Shown here: positions 1 to 13,049 of the stretch, piece after piece
Numbering within the stretch: the stretch's first letter is position 1
Layout of the letters: every line of letters begins with the position of its first letter
From: Clarkia xantiana subsp. parviflora
Lineage: Eukaryota; Streptophyta; Magnoliopsida; Myrtales; Onagraceae
Direction: 5' to 3'
Assembly (NCBI GenBank): GCA_036873135.1
Contig: JAPTYO010000007.1
Coordinates: forward strand, 17,094,763 to 17,158,762
DNA length: 64,000 bases
Translations under genes and position numbers: made by a program
The notes under the pieces: generated by a model
The model's input: the letters and a program-made list of their open reading frames with translations, nothing else
Databases searched by the model: none
What the model was told of the DNA's origin: nothing

Positions 1-918
1 CCCAGTCTGAAGTAATGCAGCCTTCTCGGAGAGCAGCCTCGTACGAGGTCTCAGAAATTTCGTTAATAGCAAGCTCAAAGATAAAAGGGGTCCTTTCCCC
101 GGAACTGGCCTCGTCTAAAAACGGCCACAAACAGGAAAACTTAAGAAAGGAGGAGAAGGTAATGCAGTAAACTATAGAAGCAAAGGAGAAAAACCTGACT
201 AGACATTGTGGATGGTTGCTCGGAAAAGATGAAGGAAGATCTGGAGGGCTGGAGGCCTTGGATCACTGGAAGAGCAAACGAAACTTGGAGAAGAAGCTTC
301 GAGGTTTGAAAATGGCAGAATTTCCAGAAATCAAAACGGTAAGGAAGAGTGAATAGTGCCAGGGTTTTGGCTTTTATAGGCAAAAGGACAGTTGGACGGA
401 TTCAACCTGGACCGTTGAAGATGAAACGACTCAATCTTGATCGCCGAGATTATAGGGACGGTACGGAAGAGACGTTAGTGACGTAATGAGTGCTTTTTCA
501 GAAAGCAGCAGTCACGCCGGTTTGGGCGTCGTTTCATTATCCCAGCATTTAATGCTGCAGTAACCGAGGAGTCTCCTCGTATTTGGCAACTGTCCTTAGA
601 GTCCAGTGGGCCTAAGGCAATCATGAGTGAGAAGCTCTGTTATTCAAGAATTGTGCTTAAGGCAAAAGCCTCCGATGGAGATATCAGGAGTCTGAAGACA
701 AAAGCCTCCGATGGCAATATCAGGAGGTATGGAGATAAAAGCCTCTGACGATGAGGTCGGGAGGTCTGGAATTGGAAGACACGACGGACTGCAAGTCCCC
801 ATGTCTTGGGGGCAAATGATGGGTTCCGATGTAATCGTTAGCCCCGTTAACAGTCAATGGACGACGAGTTCGTCCAGTGGGCCTCGTGAAAGGCCTGGAA
901 GGCCCAGAAGCCCAGTAT
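1..918 (+). mobile_element. Ty3/gypsy-like LTR retrotransposon, internal 3' region (remnant)
   Basis: This stretch has no intact gene. It is GC-richer than most intergenic DNA here and lies directly upstream of an LTR-like segment. About 118 bp (664-781) is made of three imperfect units beginning AAAAGCCTCYGA. Repeats between pol and the 3' LTR are known from Tat/Ogre-type gypsy elements, so I read it as the 3' internal part of such an element. No gag, protease, RT or integrase motif is visible, so the class call rests mainly on the LTR next to it. Confidence 0.4.
664..781 (+). repeat. Three ~36-45 bp direct repeat units
   Basis: Units start at about 664, 700 and 737. Each opens with AAAAGCCTC and contains an ATCAGGAG-like or GTCGGGAG-like block; they diverge in order along the array. 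They lie just upstream of the LTR-like region. Confidence 0.6.
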
Positions 919-1533
919 GAAGGGTCCCGACTTTAGTGGTCCCGATATATGAGCTGAATGCTCCCGACGAGATGCCTTTGAGAAGGCCCCGATAATAAAG
1001 CCCCGAGGAAGCTGGACCTGTCTCGTGAGACAAGGGGTCCTGGGTGGTGACCTAGAATGAGATAACTCTGAAGTCCCCGATATGAATTGGGACTTGTGAT
1101 CAGAGGATAAGACCGAGAAACCCGCCTACTAGATAGAGTAGTGGGGGAGACGGTTAAGATACAGATAGCCTCCCCCGAAATACGTAGGGCGTGCCCGAGA
1201 TACGCGGAGAGTGGGCGAGATACGCGGAGCGTGGGGCGAGATATATGGAATCCTGAACGAGATATGCGGAATCGTGGGTAAAACTGCCATGCGCGGTTAC
1301 AGGTAACTGAGTAACTTCCCCTCCTATATAAAGGAGGAAGTTACATCAGAAAACACATATTCTAATACGAGCTTAGATTACTGCTTACCACCCCATCGTT
1401 CATACACTCATTTAGGCATCGGAGAGGGATTCTGGGTCACCACCCAGGTCATCCCCTTTTGCAGGATTACGCGGAGCCCAAGAGTTCAAGCTTTCCGTCA
1501 AGAACGTAACGGAGCTTCGACCGTGATCCAACA
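919..1533 (+). mobile_element. LTR of a gypsy-type retrotransposon
   Basis: The segment starts TGAAGGGTCC and ends GATCCAACA, so it has TG...CA termini. It contains a TATA box (TCCTATATAAAGG, about 1320-1332). About 90 bp downstream is TTTAGGCATCGGAGAGG, close to the block seen in the R/U5 region of many plant Tat-lineage LTRs. The U3 part carries five 20-21 bp repeats (1177-1275). Transcription would run along the + strand. I see no second LTR, so it is the 3' LTR of a cut-off element or a solo LTR. The TG start is my best choice, not proven. Confidence 0.5.
1177..1275 (+). repeat. Five 20-21 bp tandem units in the LTR U3
   Basis: Successive units open CGARATACG or CGAGATAT and run GGAG/GGAAT before the next CGAGATA. 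The array ends about 45 bp upstream of the TATA box, where U3 enhancer repeats are usually found in LTR retrotransposons. Confidence 0.6.
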
Positions 1534-2695
1534 TCAACAATAATCGACATCGTGAATCGTGATATGAGCGAACAAGCTGCCAATCACCAAAAGAAAGAAC
1601 AAATGCAGAAGATATAATTATGGCAAAATTGAAGTGATGCACTCTCAACTTGCAAACTGAATAATAAACAATCATAGTGTGACGGTAGTTAATGGATTTA
1701 TATTTAAAGTTTGATTTTCTGCAGTTGAGGTCTATGTTAGTTTTACATGATCGTAGCTGACGATTTATATTCTAAAACTTGATTTTTTGCAACAAAAAAA
1801 ATGATCTCGTGTTTTCGGAGTTCATAAATTTGGCATTGAATGATGACATTAAAAACATTAGCCGTAAGTCTCGGGATGAGAGCACTGTGAATTCAATTAT
1901 CGAAACTGCGAAAACTGTTGAGACAGTAAGGATTGCTTAGACAATTATTGTCTTTAAGTCCGCCGAGGAGGCTAGGACCAATGAGGTTGTTATGACCGTT
2001 GATTTGTTCAAATTGATGAGCCTCTTAAGACCACTGAAGTCGATTTAACTGTTGAAGTAATTGTGATCACTGAATCTTTTGAGGTCATTGGACCAGTCGA
2101 AGTTCTTGATGCACTTTTTAGTGCTGGTGCAGGTATTGTTGTTGCAATTCCAAGTTTTTGTTATGGAAGTTTCACTATCGCACCCGCAGATGATTTTGAC
2201 AACACAACTGAGGCAGTTGAAGTCGTTAAGAGTTTTAAAATGATTCAGGATACTAAGGCCAAAGTCTCTGATGCAGTTGAGATCTTTTGAACCCATAGAA
2301 GTCATCGAGTCACTTGTGTTATACAACCATTATTTCATCCACTTGGACTACATGTATGCAGATAGCCCCAACAAATTCAATAGTTTAAATTTTAACAGGG
2401 TGTTAGATAACTCCTACGAAGTGGAGATAAGAGTGCCTTGTTGTGGTCTTTAAGGAGAACATTTTGGTATGTCGATATAAGAGTCACTAAACACATATGA
2501 GAATGTTCACATTTACAGAAGATAAGTATGGCCTCCAACAACGACAACAATATTGTCCATATCAACGGTGATGTAACTTTGATTACTAATTTGACTGTGA
2601 TGGACATATATGTTATTGTTCTAACATATGGTGCTATTGCAGATGCTAGAGCATCGATTATCAAGGTTAGACACTCACAAGCCGTTGTCCATGAT
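1534..2695. other. No recognisable gene; decayed low-complexity coding-like stretch
   Basis: Short open frames occur at 2063-2290 (+) and 2528-2737 (+). The first has a recurring Glu-Val-(Ile/Val) pattern, with DNA repeats like TTGARGTC, as if from a degenerate repetitive protein. I recognise no domain. The second frame runs into the hAT element at 2696, so its C-terminus is an artefact of the insertion. Confidence 0.3.
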
Positions 2696-3372
2696 CATGG
2701 CCGGCCCAAGGGTAAGGCAACTAAAGCTAGGGGCTAGGGCTTTAGGCCTCCACTTGTTGTAGGCCTCATATTCATATATATTTTAATATTTGGCCTAGTT
2801 ATTACAAAAAAAGTATAATGAATTAATAAAATAAAGATTCCGAATAAATTAATAACCATTAATGTTGGTTAGGGCTTTTTTTACCATTTCCGAATTCTAA
2901 ATTGAGATTGTAAAAATAATAATTTTCTATGTTAATTTAATAATTCTTGGAATATTTTTAATCAACCTTCTAAATAATTAGCCAAAAAACCCACCTAATT
3001 AATTTAAAATAGCGTAAAATCTTGCAACTAGATAGTATTTAAACATTTTAATTTCTTATTCTCTTCTAAATATTATTCTTGTAAATTATTCGCTCACTTC
3101 ATTACCAGTATTATATTATCTTTAAACTAATGATTCTTTCCAATTTGCAAATGGATTATTTATATTATTAATTGAAAATGTAATATTAAAAATTTTATTA
3201 TAATAATTTAATTAGTGATTTTGCTTCTATAAAAGCTCGAAAAATAGACTTTAAATAAATATTTACTATGAGTAGTCAATTAATTTCGTTTTTCATGTTT
3301 GGCAAAAAAATTAAGATTAGACCCCAAATAGAAATGTGGCTTTAGGCCTCGATTATCCTAGGGCCGGCCCTG
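2696..3372. mobile_element. Non-autonomous hAT element (677 bp), degenerate 8-bp TSD
   Basis: The right end reads GGGCCGGCCCTG and the left end is its mutated inverse, CATGGCCGGCCC. Next to both ends inside the element are further inverse matches (TTTAGGCCTC). The flanks TCCATGAT (2688-2695) and TACATGAT (3373-3380) are 8-bp TSDs differing by one base. hAT elements make 8-bp TSDs and have CAGGG-type ends. The inside is AT-rich with no transposase frame. Confidence 0.75.
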
Positions 3373-3693
3373 TACATGATGCATAGAAAATTCCACAACA
3401 TTAACTTCAAAAGTTTGAGTCGGAATATGATTTTTCTTTTTTTACAACTTTGAAGTTAGAAACGCTCCTGATGAGGGACCCACTAAATAACCATTCTAAC
3501 TTCCTTTGCATAATAATAATATATAAAAAGAGTTTTATGTTGGATACAGAAATACGACAACAACAACAAATGATATTATTTTAGAATTATCCCTAAATAA
3601 TGTATTGTTTCTGGTGTACTTCTGCCATGTGTAAAAAATGTAATAAAATTGTTTAAAGTTGTTATATTTAGACACTTATATTTGACTTACATA
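3373..3693. other. Intergenic, no gene seen
   Basis: AT-rich sequence between two hAT insertions. No conserved frame, RNA gene or repeat is apparent. Confidence 0.5.
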
Positions 3694-3701
3694 GTTATAC
3701 A

Positions 3702-4472
<771 letters not shown>

Positions 4473-4480
4473 GTTATACA

Positions 4481-5788
4481 TTGCCGATTTAACCTTTAAC
4501 TTCAACTAATTCAAGTGTTCTTCTCGTTCTTAATTCTCTTCATCGTGTTTTTTATTGTGTTCATCATGTTGTTCATCAAAATTATAAAATAAAAAATTCA
4601 ACTAAAAAAAACCGAGCAGAGAGTTCGAAAATAAACCCAATAGCAAGAGCTTGTCCACCCATCTAGTGTTCATATTCAAAATCGGTTTTTGATTTTGAAA
4701 AAATAAACTATAATTAAAACTTCTTAAAAAAAACTCAATAATTGATGAAGAACATGATGAAAAACATGATGTATAATGATTATAAAATGTATTAGGCATT
4801 TATGTCACATTTGCAATATAAGTAACTAAAAAGCACATGTTTAAACAAAACAGTCCAATTGACAAATGTAAGTAACAAAACTATGTATTAACCATATATA
4901 TATATATATATTAATGGATTAAGTTTTTTTATTTTAATACAATGTTTAGTTACTAATGTTTGGATAATATGCTCAAACTGTTACTTTTGTTTTTTTAATA
5001 TGATAGTTTGGTTATTTATATTTCAAAATGTGATTAAATAGTGCAAACTTGTTTCATTTATTCACTTATGTTTAACTCAGTGTGATTAAATGATTATAAA
5101 ATGATAGTTTACTCACCCTCAGTCAATTCGAATGTTATTTATTATGTTTTTCATTGTTTTTATAGTGTTCTTCATCAAATTACCAAAAAAAGAAAAAAAA
5201 TTCAAATTTTCATTAAAAAAAAAACGAACAATGTGTTCAAATTTTGAATTTTGTTGAAAAATTAATCAATTATTTTTTAAATGTAGACTAAAAAGCATAC
5301 GTTTAACCGGTTACAACTAGTGACCATGAGAATGAAAAAATATTCATGGCCAACACTGGCCAGCACTTCATCCCTTACGGACACCCGTACAATTTGATAT
5401 TAGTCTAGATGTGGAACGAACATGCTACGAAACTGTCATTCTAATGAAGGCACCCATGACCACCTGCGGAAAACAAAATAAAAAAAACCCGGTTACATTA
5501 ACTAATAATAGTTGTAGATTGATTGATTTAGATACAGATATATAGATTAGTTGAGAAAAATTAGTTGATTATAATTATATTACTAACTAATTTTCTACAA
5601 CCGGGACGGAAGACTACTGCAGCACAAAACTGCAAGCAGACGTCTTCTTCTTCATCGTCTTCATCGAGTGAATGATCCGCAAGCCTCTGATTCAGCTCCG
5701 AATCTTGTGATTTCGAATAGGCAGTTCCCTTACGATTCGATCGAACCGATACACAGTTCAACTCTTTGATTCCATCGCCGTCGCTCAA
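4481..5788. other. AT-rich intergenic DNA upstream of SNX1 with a dispersed repeat
   Basis: No coding sequence is supported. The block at about 5395-5470, around TAGATGTGGAACGAACATGC and GACCACCTGCGG, recurs diverged at about 21973-22055, so it belongs to a dispersed repeat family. The SNX1 5'UTR probably starts within the last 200 bp or so. Confidence 0.5.
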
Positions 5789-8700
5789 ATGGAGCACCAG
5801 CGAAGCGTCTCGGGATCCTCGCTCAGCCCTAGATCTCCGTCTTCGCAACCCTATCTCTCTGTATCTGTCACCGATCCTGTGAAGCTCGGAAATGGCGTGC
5901 AGGCCTATATATCCTATCGCGTCGTCACCAAGGTACTTGTGAATTGCTTTCAGAAACTTGTTTTTCTGTTCCTTGAATAGTTTGGTCTTGCTGCAATCAG
6001 AGGAAGCTGTCTATTTAGGCTTCGGCTTGTTCATCAATAAAGAAACATGGGATTATCAGTGATCGGAGCTACTATTTTGTGATTCTTGATAGCAGTTGTC
6101 ATCCAAGCTGTAGAAGTACTTAGTGGTTCAACCGTAATGTATTCTTTGATGATAAGAATGAGCATGCATTAGTCTGATAATAGCAATTTTGAATTTTTGG
6201 ATTGTTAAAACCTTGGTAGATGTCCTTATTTAGAGCTGTATGAACATTGTTATTAATCCCGATTGTGGTGAGGACTCTGCTTGTTTGTTATGGTAAGGTT
6301 GCATTTCAAGACACTTGTTGAAATGAAACATGTAGAAAAAATAGTGAAAGGGCAAGCCATCCTCGACTTATGCAAATCTTTCAGATATTCCAAATCCAAA
6401 AGTACAATGGCCTTAGATCACCTGTATGCAGACTATAGCTGAAAAAAAGATTATCTTATTTGTTGGCTGGCAATCACCTGGTTTTTTCCTCCTGCTCGTG
6501 TTTCTTCGTATGGATGTGCTCATATATCATGATAAAATAGTAACAAATAGTGTTTTTTAAAGAGGATTCTTTCATTCGCTATGATGGGTTTCACTGTCAT
6601 CCCAGATAGTAATATCAGTAGAGCACTGTGATTTGGGAATTTATTGTATGCTATATTTGGTACTTGTCACAGACAAACTTACCAGAGTATCAAGGCCCAG
6701 AAAAGATTGTTATCCGTCGGTACAGTGATTTTATTTGGTTGCATGATCGGCTCTTTGAGAAATACAAGGGAATCTTCATTCCTCCTCTTCCCGAGAAGAG
6801 TGCTGTTGGTAAGTAATTAAAAAGCTGCTTCACTATTTGCCAAGAAGTTGCTATTTTGTTTTGAGGAAAAGGATTTGCAACTCGTTAAGCCAGAATATTA
6901 TGTGTTTACGTAGTAAATAGTGCATGTCTTCATGATCCATAAATTTGAGAGTTACTGAATCAAGGAACATTTGGTGTTGTTTCTGCATTAAATATTTCCT
7001 GAAAGAAATGGTGTATAGACATGTTTTTTTTAATGTTTTGTTAAAATGATGTAGTTACGTATTGCAGAGAAGTTCAGGTTCAGCGCTGAATTTATCGAAA
7101 TGAGGCGTCAAGCATTGGATATATTTCTTAATAGAATAGCTTCACACCATGAACTTCGGCAAAGTGAGGATCTCAGGACTTTCTTACAGGTTGATGAGGA
7201 GGTATGTATTAGAAAACGTTGAGTATGAAATTTGCTTTTAAGAAACTTGATGAATCATAGGTTTGGAAGTGTTTAGTGTTTTTGCATTTCCAGTATTTGA
7301 GCCTATCTGGAATTAAGACTTGTCGAGATTTTCTTTATCATATATAAGATCACTTTTTCAGAGTACATGCTTAAAAGTTGAAATCAAATTACGATGCTTA
7401 AAGTATATATTTTGGTGGCAAGTCGTTCGCATCCTGTGACTGCAAGCGTTGTTCTTTTTCCTTACAGGGCAAATAATGAGTAGCTCTTCAGCTAATTGGC
7501 CTTGCAGGATTAGCTATTGTTCTACTAATTGAAAAACTGAGGGCTTTGGCTTAGATCACCATAATATTATCAACTGATTTATGTATGATCTTTCTTTTTC
7601 AGGTGATGGAAAGATTAAGGTCTTATGAGACTGGCATATTTAAGAAACCTGCTGATTTGATGCAAATGTTCAAGGTAACTACTTTATTTTAGAGTGGGAG
7701 TCATGCAAAGAAAGTGATTGCATTTTTCAGTAAAGCACCTTTGTTATCCATTTTCATTGGATATGTATGATAGCATGATGATTGATCTCTCTAATACTGT
7801 TTCCGCCTCTGTGTATGCTAGGATGTACAATCCAAAGTGAGTGATGTTGTACTAGGAAAGGAAAAGCCGGTTGAAGAATCAAATGCTGATTATGAAAAGC
7901 TGAAGCATTACATATTTGAGCTTGAAGACCATCTCGCTGAAGCACAAAAACATGCTTACCGTCTAGTAAAAAGGCACAGGGGTAATTGCCATTTATGACT
8001 TCTTACATTTATCTGACCTCTCTCATGTCCATAATTACCATCGACTTCTAACTTAAATCTGCGTTTGTATTTCTTGGTAGACATGGTTTCACTCTAGAAC
8101 TTAGTTTGTAATAACATTGAAGCCTCTTTATTTGCAGAGTTGGGAAAATCTCTTTCTGATTTTGGAAAGGCCATCAAGCTCCTTGGTGCCTGTGAAGGTG
8201 ATTCTCTTGGCAAGGTATTTTCTGATGTTGGAGCCAAATCGGAAACAGTGTCACTTAGGCTGCAGAAGGAGGTAGGCTTATTTTGGAAAGACCTCTATTT
8301 GTCATTCTATGGTTTGCTTGATGTGGACACCACTAGTGACACTGTTCCTTTTCTTTTTATTGGTGAAAACTGTTCTTTGTTTTAATTGATTGTATTTATC
8401 TAATGTCCAGTCCAATCAACTGCTGATGAATTTTGAAGAACCTCTAAAAGATTATGTTCGAGCTGTGCAATCTATAAAGGTTAGTCCAATTCCGTATCGC
8501 TTTATCTGCGAAGCTGGAAACAGAATCATGAATTCCTTCTTACTTAAACTGTATACCATGGATATGATTGTCACAGCGGAAAACATGTTGATGCTTCTTG
8601 ATTTCTTCTTCTCCATTTTGTTTTCTGTTGACTTAAATCCTCTCTTTTGCTTGTTTTTGCAAAAGGCGACGATATTGGAACGTGCCACTGCATTCAGGCA

Positions 8701-9579
8701 GCAGTGTGAGCTTGCTGAAACAATCAAGTTAAAAGAAATAAACCTGTAAGAGTTCTTTCTCAGTGTCACTGTATCTCTTAACGTTCCCAAGGTCATATCC
8801 GCGCGTAGGTTTATCCGTTCCCGTTAGGCGATATGTTAGGAGTGTATCATCAATCTCTTCTCTAAATTAAGTGTAGATAATGTCCTTGAATTGCAATATG
8901 AGATAGACTACAAAGATTTTGCTGGATTTAAGTCACGAAAGACATAATGCTTTATTTTTTACTTGGAATTTTTGGGCCTGGGAAAATGACTTTTCTAGGT
9001 AAATTTTTTTTTTAAATCTTTTTTCTTTGCTCGCTTAATACGTGCTTCTGTGCAAGTTGGGACGCTGTAAACTATCTTATTCTAATCTTAAATAGGGTGC
9101 AAAATAGAGCAGTTTTTTTTCATACTTTTATAGGTGGTGGTCTACTAATTACTTGTTCAATAAATCTTGAGATATCTAACTTGTAGAGTATTTTATATGT
9201 TCACGGTTTCAGTGACAAGCTAATGTTGACGCGGTCAGACAAAGTGAGAGAAGCAGAGTATGAATATAAGGAGGCAAGTAACTTCAGATTAACTCTCTTG
9301 TCTCTTCAATGCCAATCGAGCTAAATGTCTAAGAAAGTTGCTTTATTCTGATGTGATACTTGTCTGATACAGCTGAAGCAAGAGAGTGAAGAAGCAACAA
9401 GAAGGTTTGAAACAATTGTGAAACGAATGAACGAAGAGATTGTGCGGTTCCAAGAACAGAAGACGTTAGATATGGGGGTTGCTTTCCATGAATTTGCTCA
9501 AGGCCAAGCTCGCCTTGCCACTAGCATCGCAGATGCCTGGAGAAGTCTCCTTCCCAAACTCGAAGCTTGCTCTGTCTAG
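5789..9579 (+). CDS. SNX1: Sorting nexin 1 (PX-BAR), 398 aa, 10 exons
   Basis: Retromer-associated sorting nexin; in plants it binds PI3P/PI(3,5)P2 on endosomes and sorts cargo at the TGN/prevacuolar compartment. Exons: 5789-5932, 6673-6808, 7068-7201, 7603-7674, 7822-7981, 8138-8271, 8411-8479, 8666-8745, 9213-9273, 9373-9579. They sum to 1197 nt with all phases joining. The PX domain covers about residues 22-140, with RRYSDF at 63-68 and PPLPEK at 85-90 after the second exon begins. The rest (about 170-398) is a charged helical BAR domain ending in LLPKLEACSV. The length is close to the roughly 400 residues known for plant SNX1. The ATG is the first in frame and is followed by the usual Ser/Pro-rich leader. 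Intron 9 starts with GC instead of GT. The gene is convergent with the KxDL gene, with about 370 bp between stop codons. Confidence 0.95.
9274..9372 (+). other. GC-AG intron (SNX1 intron 9)
   Basis: The donor is AAGGAG|GCAAGT and the acceptor GATACAG. Only this junction keeps the frame (EYKE-LKQESEE). The nearest GT, 4 nt downstream, would shift it. GC donors with a strong AG|GCAAGT context are known minor variants of U2 introns. Confidence 0.85.
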
Positions 9580-9949
9580 TGGAAATTGTGAGGCACCCAA
9601 GACAATATTTCTTTTTGTTTTATTGCAGTTTCTTCATGACGTGTATTGATTGTACTGTCGTTGTACAAATCAGAGGCTGTGTTTCTAAACAAATTGAGTT
9701 TCTGTGCATTTTCCTGTAACAAGACATAGCAAAAGTGTAATCTAAAGGTTCTTTTAATTGAACTCAAATTTCGGATAAGTGATAGATCAAGTGTTGAATG
9801 AGGCTAAAACATGTTGTATCAAATGCTTTACAATCCGCTAAATTCAACTGCACAAGCATACTTATGAAGCCAAATCAACAAGTTGATTCATAGACAAGCT
9901 CGGTTTATGAACCTTATTTCTTAACGGAATCTCTTCCCTTCCGATCGTT

Positions 9950-10970
9950 TCATTGTGTCACCTCGAGGTCTGGTCTCTGATCAACCACTTCCCCTTTTCG
10001 ATCATCTGGGAATGCATCTGGATAGATCGCACGAAGCTTCGATTTCATGCTCCTGCAAGAACAGAGAGTATAAATGACTTGTATACAGTTTCTACCTCCA
10101 CATAATTCAGCATTAAAAAATTTGCAACAACAAGACCTATAAACAGGTCATCACTACAAGCTGCAAAGACGAGCTCATTATAGTTCCTCTAATTGGAAAA
10201 AATGGTAACCTCCAGTTTAGTTATTGTTCCAACATGAATAATCAACTGATGATGCTTCCAATGATGATTTCTATTCTATAAAGTGATTTAGAAGAACCAA
10301 GAAGATCTGTCATATGTAAGAAATGAGCACAAAAGGACCAATAAATTAGGTGAAACATGGAAGCAAAAACCGAAGTACCTCAGTTTTTGAAAAACATAGT
10401 CCAGATCGGATTTCATAGACTTTAAGACGCGTGTGTTCTTCGAGAAATCACCAGACACCTCCGCAAAGCAGTGCTCTGAGTAGTCATTGAAATGTGAGAG
10501 GACTGCATTGCTATCCTGCAACCTCCCCAAACTGCCATTCCACACACAAATTGGACAACATGATTTTACTAAAAGCAGTAACATCAACAAAAACCATTGT
10601 CTCCAGAGATCAGAAAAGAAAGTCTTTGCTGCATAATCAAATTATGTAAGATGTGCCTTGGCTAACATCATTAGTCCTTTGTCAGTTTCACTAAGCTAAT
10701 CAAGATTCAGTTTCCTCCTCATATACAAATAATTAAGGTAAGGAAGAAGAAACATTACTAGCAGAAATTGCAACTAGAATCATTCAATTGATGGAAAACG
10801 AAAAACTGAAGGATTTTTGAGGAAGAGAGAGAAATTGATGCATACATAAGGTGCTGATGCTGCTTCAGGGATTGAAGGTCGTCGGAGTTGATGAGAGACT
10901 TGAATTCCGAAGATAGCTCGGCCGCTGCATTTTTTATGGACTCTTTCTCAACAGACGCTGATTCCTCCAT
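9950..10970 (-). CDS. KxDL motif-containing protein (BLOC-1/BORC-related), 126 aa
   Basis: Three exons on the minus strand, in order of translation: 10970-10846, 10531-10379 and 10052-9950, total 381 nt with phases joining. The protein is a small helical polypeptide. It has LGRLQDSNAVLSHFN at about 43-57 and the family signature K-S-D-L at 82-85, then a basic LRSMKSKLRAIYPDAF segment. This matches the KxDL family, whose animal members (KXD1) are subunits of the BORC/BLOC-1-type complexes that control lysosome-related organelles. The plant role is little known, so endosome or vacuole trafficking is inferred. The start codon is the only upstream Met and gives an acidic N-terminus (MEESASVEKES). 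It diverges from the S14 gene and is convergent with SNX1. Confidence 0.85.
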
Positions 10971-11102
10971 TCAATTGAGCGTATCGTCACCGATGAACAA
11001 CCTCTGCTAATCGGAGTGATATTTTGGGTTCGGCTGGCTAATTTGGTCGGAGGAGCAGAAGAATTATTAATAAAAAAGTTTCACCCAGTAAAAAAACATG
11101 TC

Positions 11103-11182
<80 letters not shown>
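11103..11182 (+). tRNA. tRNA-Leu (anticodon UAG)
   Basis: The acceptor stem GACAGTT pairs with AGCTGTC. The anticodon stem CCAGA/TCTGG encloses TTTAGGC with anticodon TAG. The long variable arm is typical of leucine tRNA. Box A (TGGCCGAGTGG) and box B (GGTTCAAATCC) are intact, and there is no intron. It lies in the 450-bp space between the divergent KxDL and S14 start codons. Confidence 0.97.
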
Positions 11183-11186
11183 GCTA

Positions 11187-11192
11187 TTTTTT
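11187..11192 (+). terminator. Pol III terminator, T6
   Basis: A run of six T begins 5 nt after the tRNA-Leu 3' end, the normal RNA polymerase III stop signal. Confidence 0.85.
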
Positions 11193-11290
11193 AAAAACTC
11201 CGTCTGTTTTGAGAAGGCAATATTTAATGACGTTATTTACCCAAAACGGCGTCGTCTCTTTTTTGTGAAGACATTACAGAACGACATTGT

Positions 11291-11310
11291 AAACCCTAAC
11301 GATATATATA
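11291..11310 (+). promoter_or_regulatory. telo-box plus TATA-like element of the S14 promoter
   Basis: AAACCCTAA at 11291-11299 is an exact telo-box, found in many plant ribosomal-protein promoters, and GATATATATA follows at 11301-11310. They lie about 110-130 bp upstream of the S14 ATG. A second partial motif, TAGGGTT, is at about 11329-11335. Confidence 0.7.
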
Positions 11311-11420
11311 CCAAGGCATATCTCCATCTAGGGTTCTTCAAGCAGGAGAGGCCGCCGGAGCAGAGTTCTTCACTCCCAAATCTCAAGTCTCGTTTTTGCT
11401 CATATTCTTCAATCTCCGCC

Positions 11421-13049
<1,629 letters not shown>

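Noticed and set aside
2063..2737. Small frames as genes upstream of the first hAT
   Set aside because: No domain, no consistent frame between them, and one is completed by transposon sequence.
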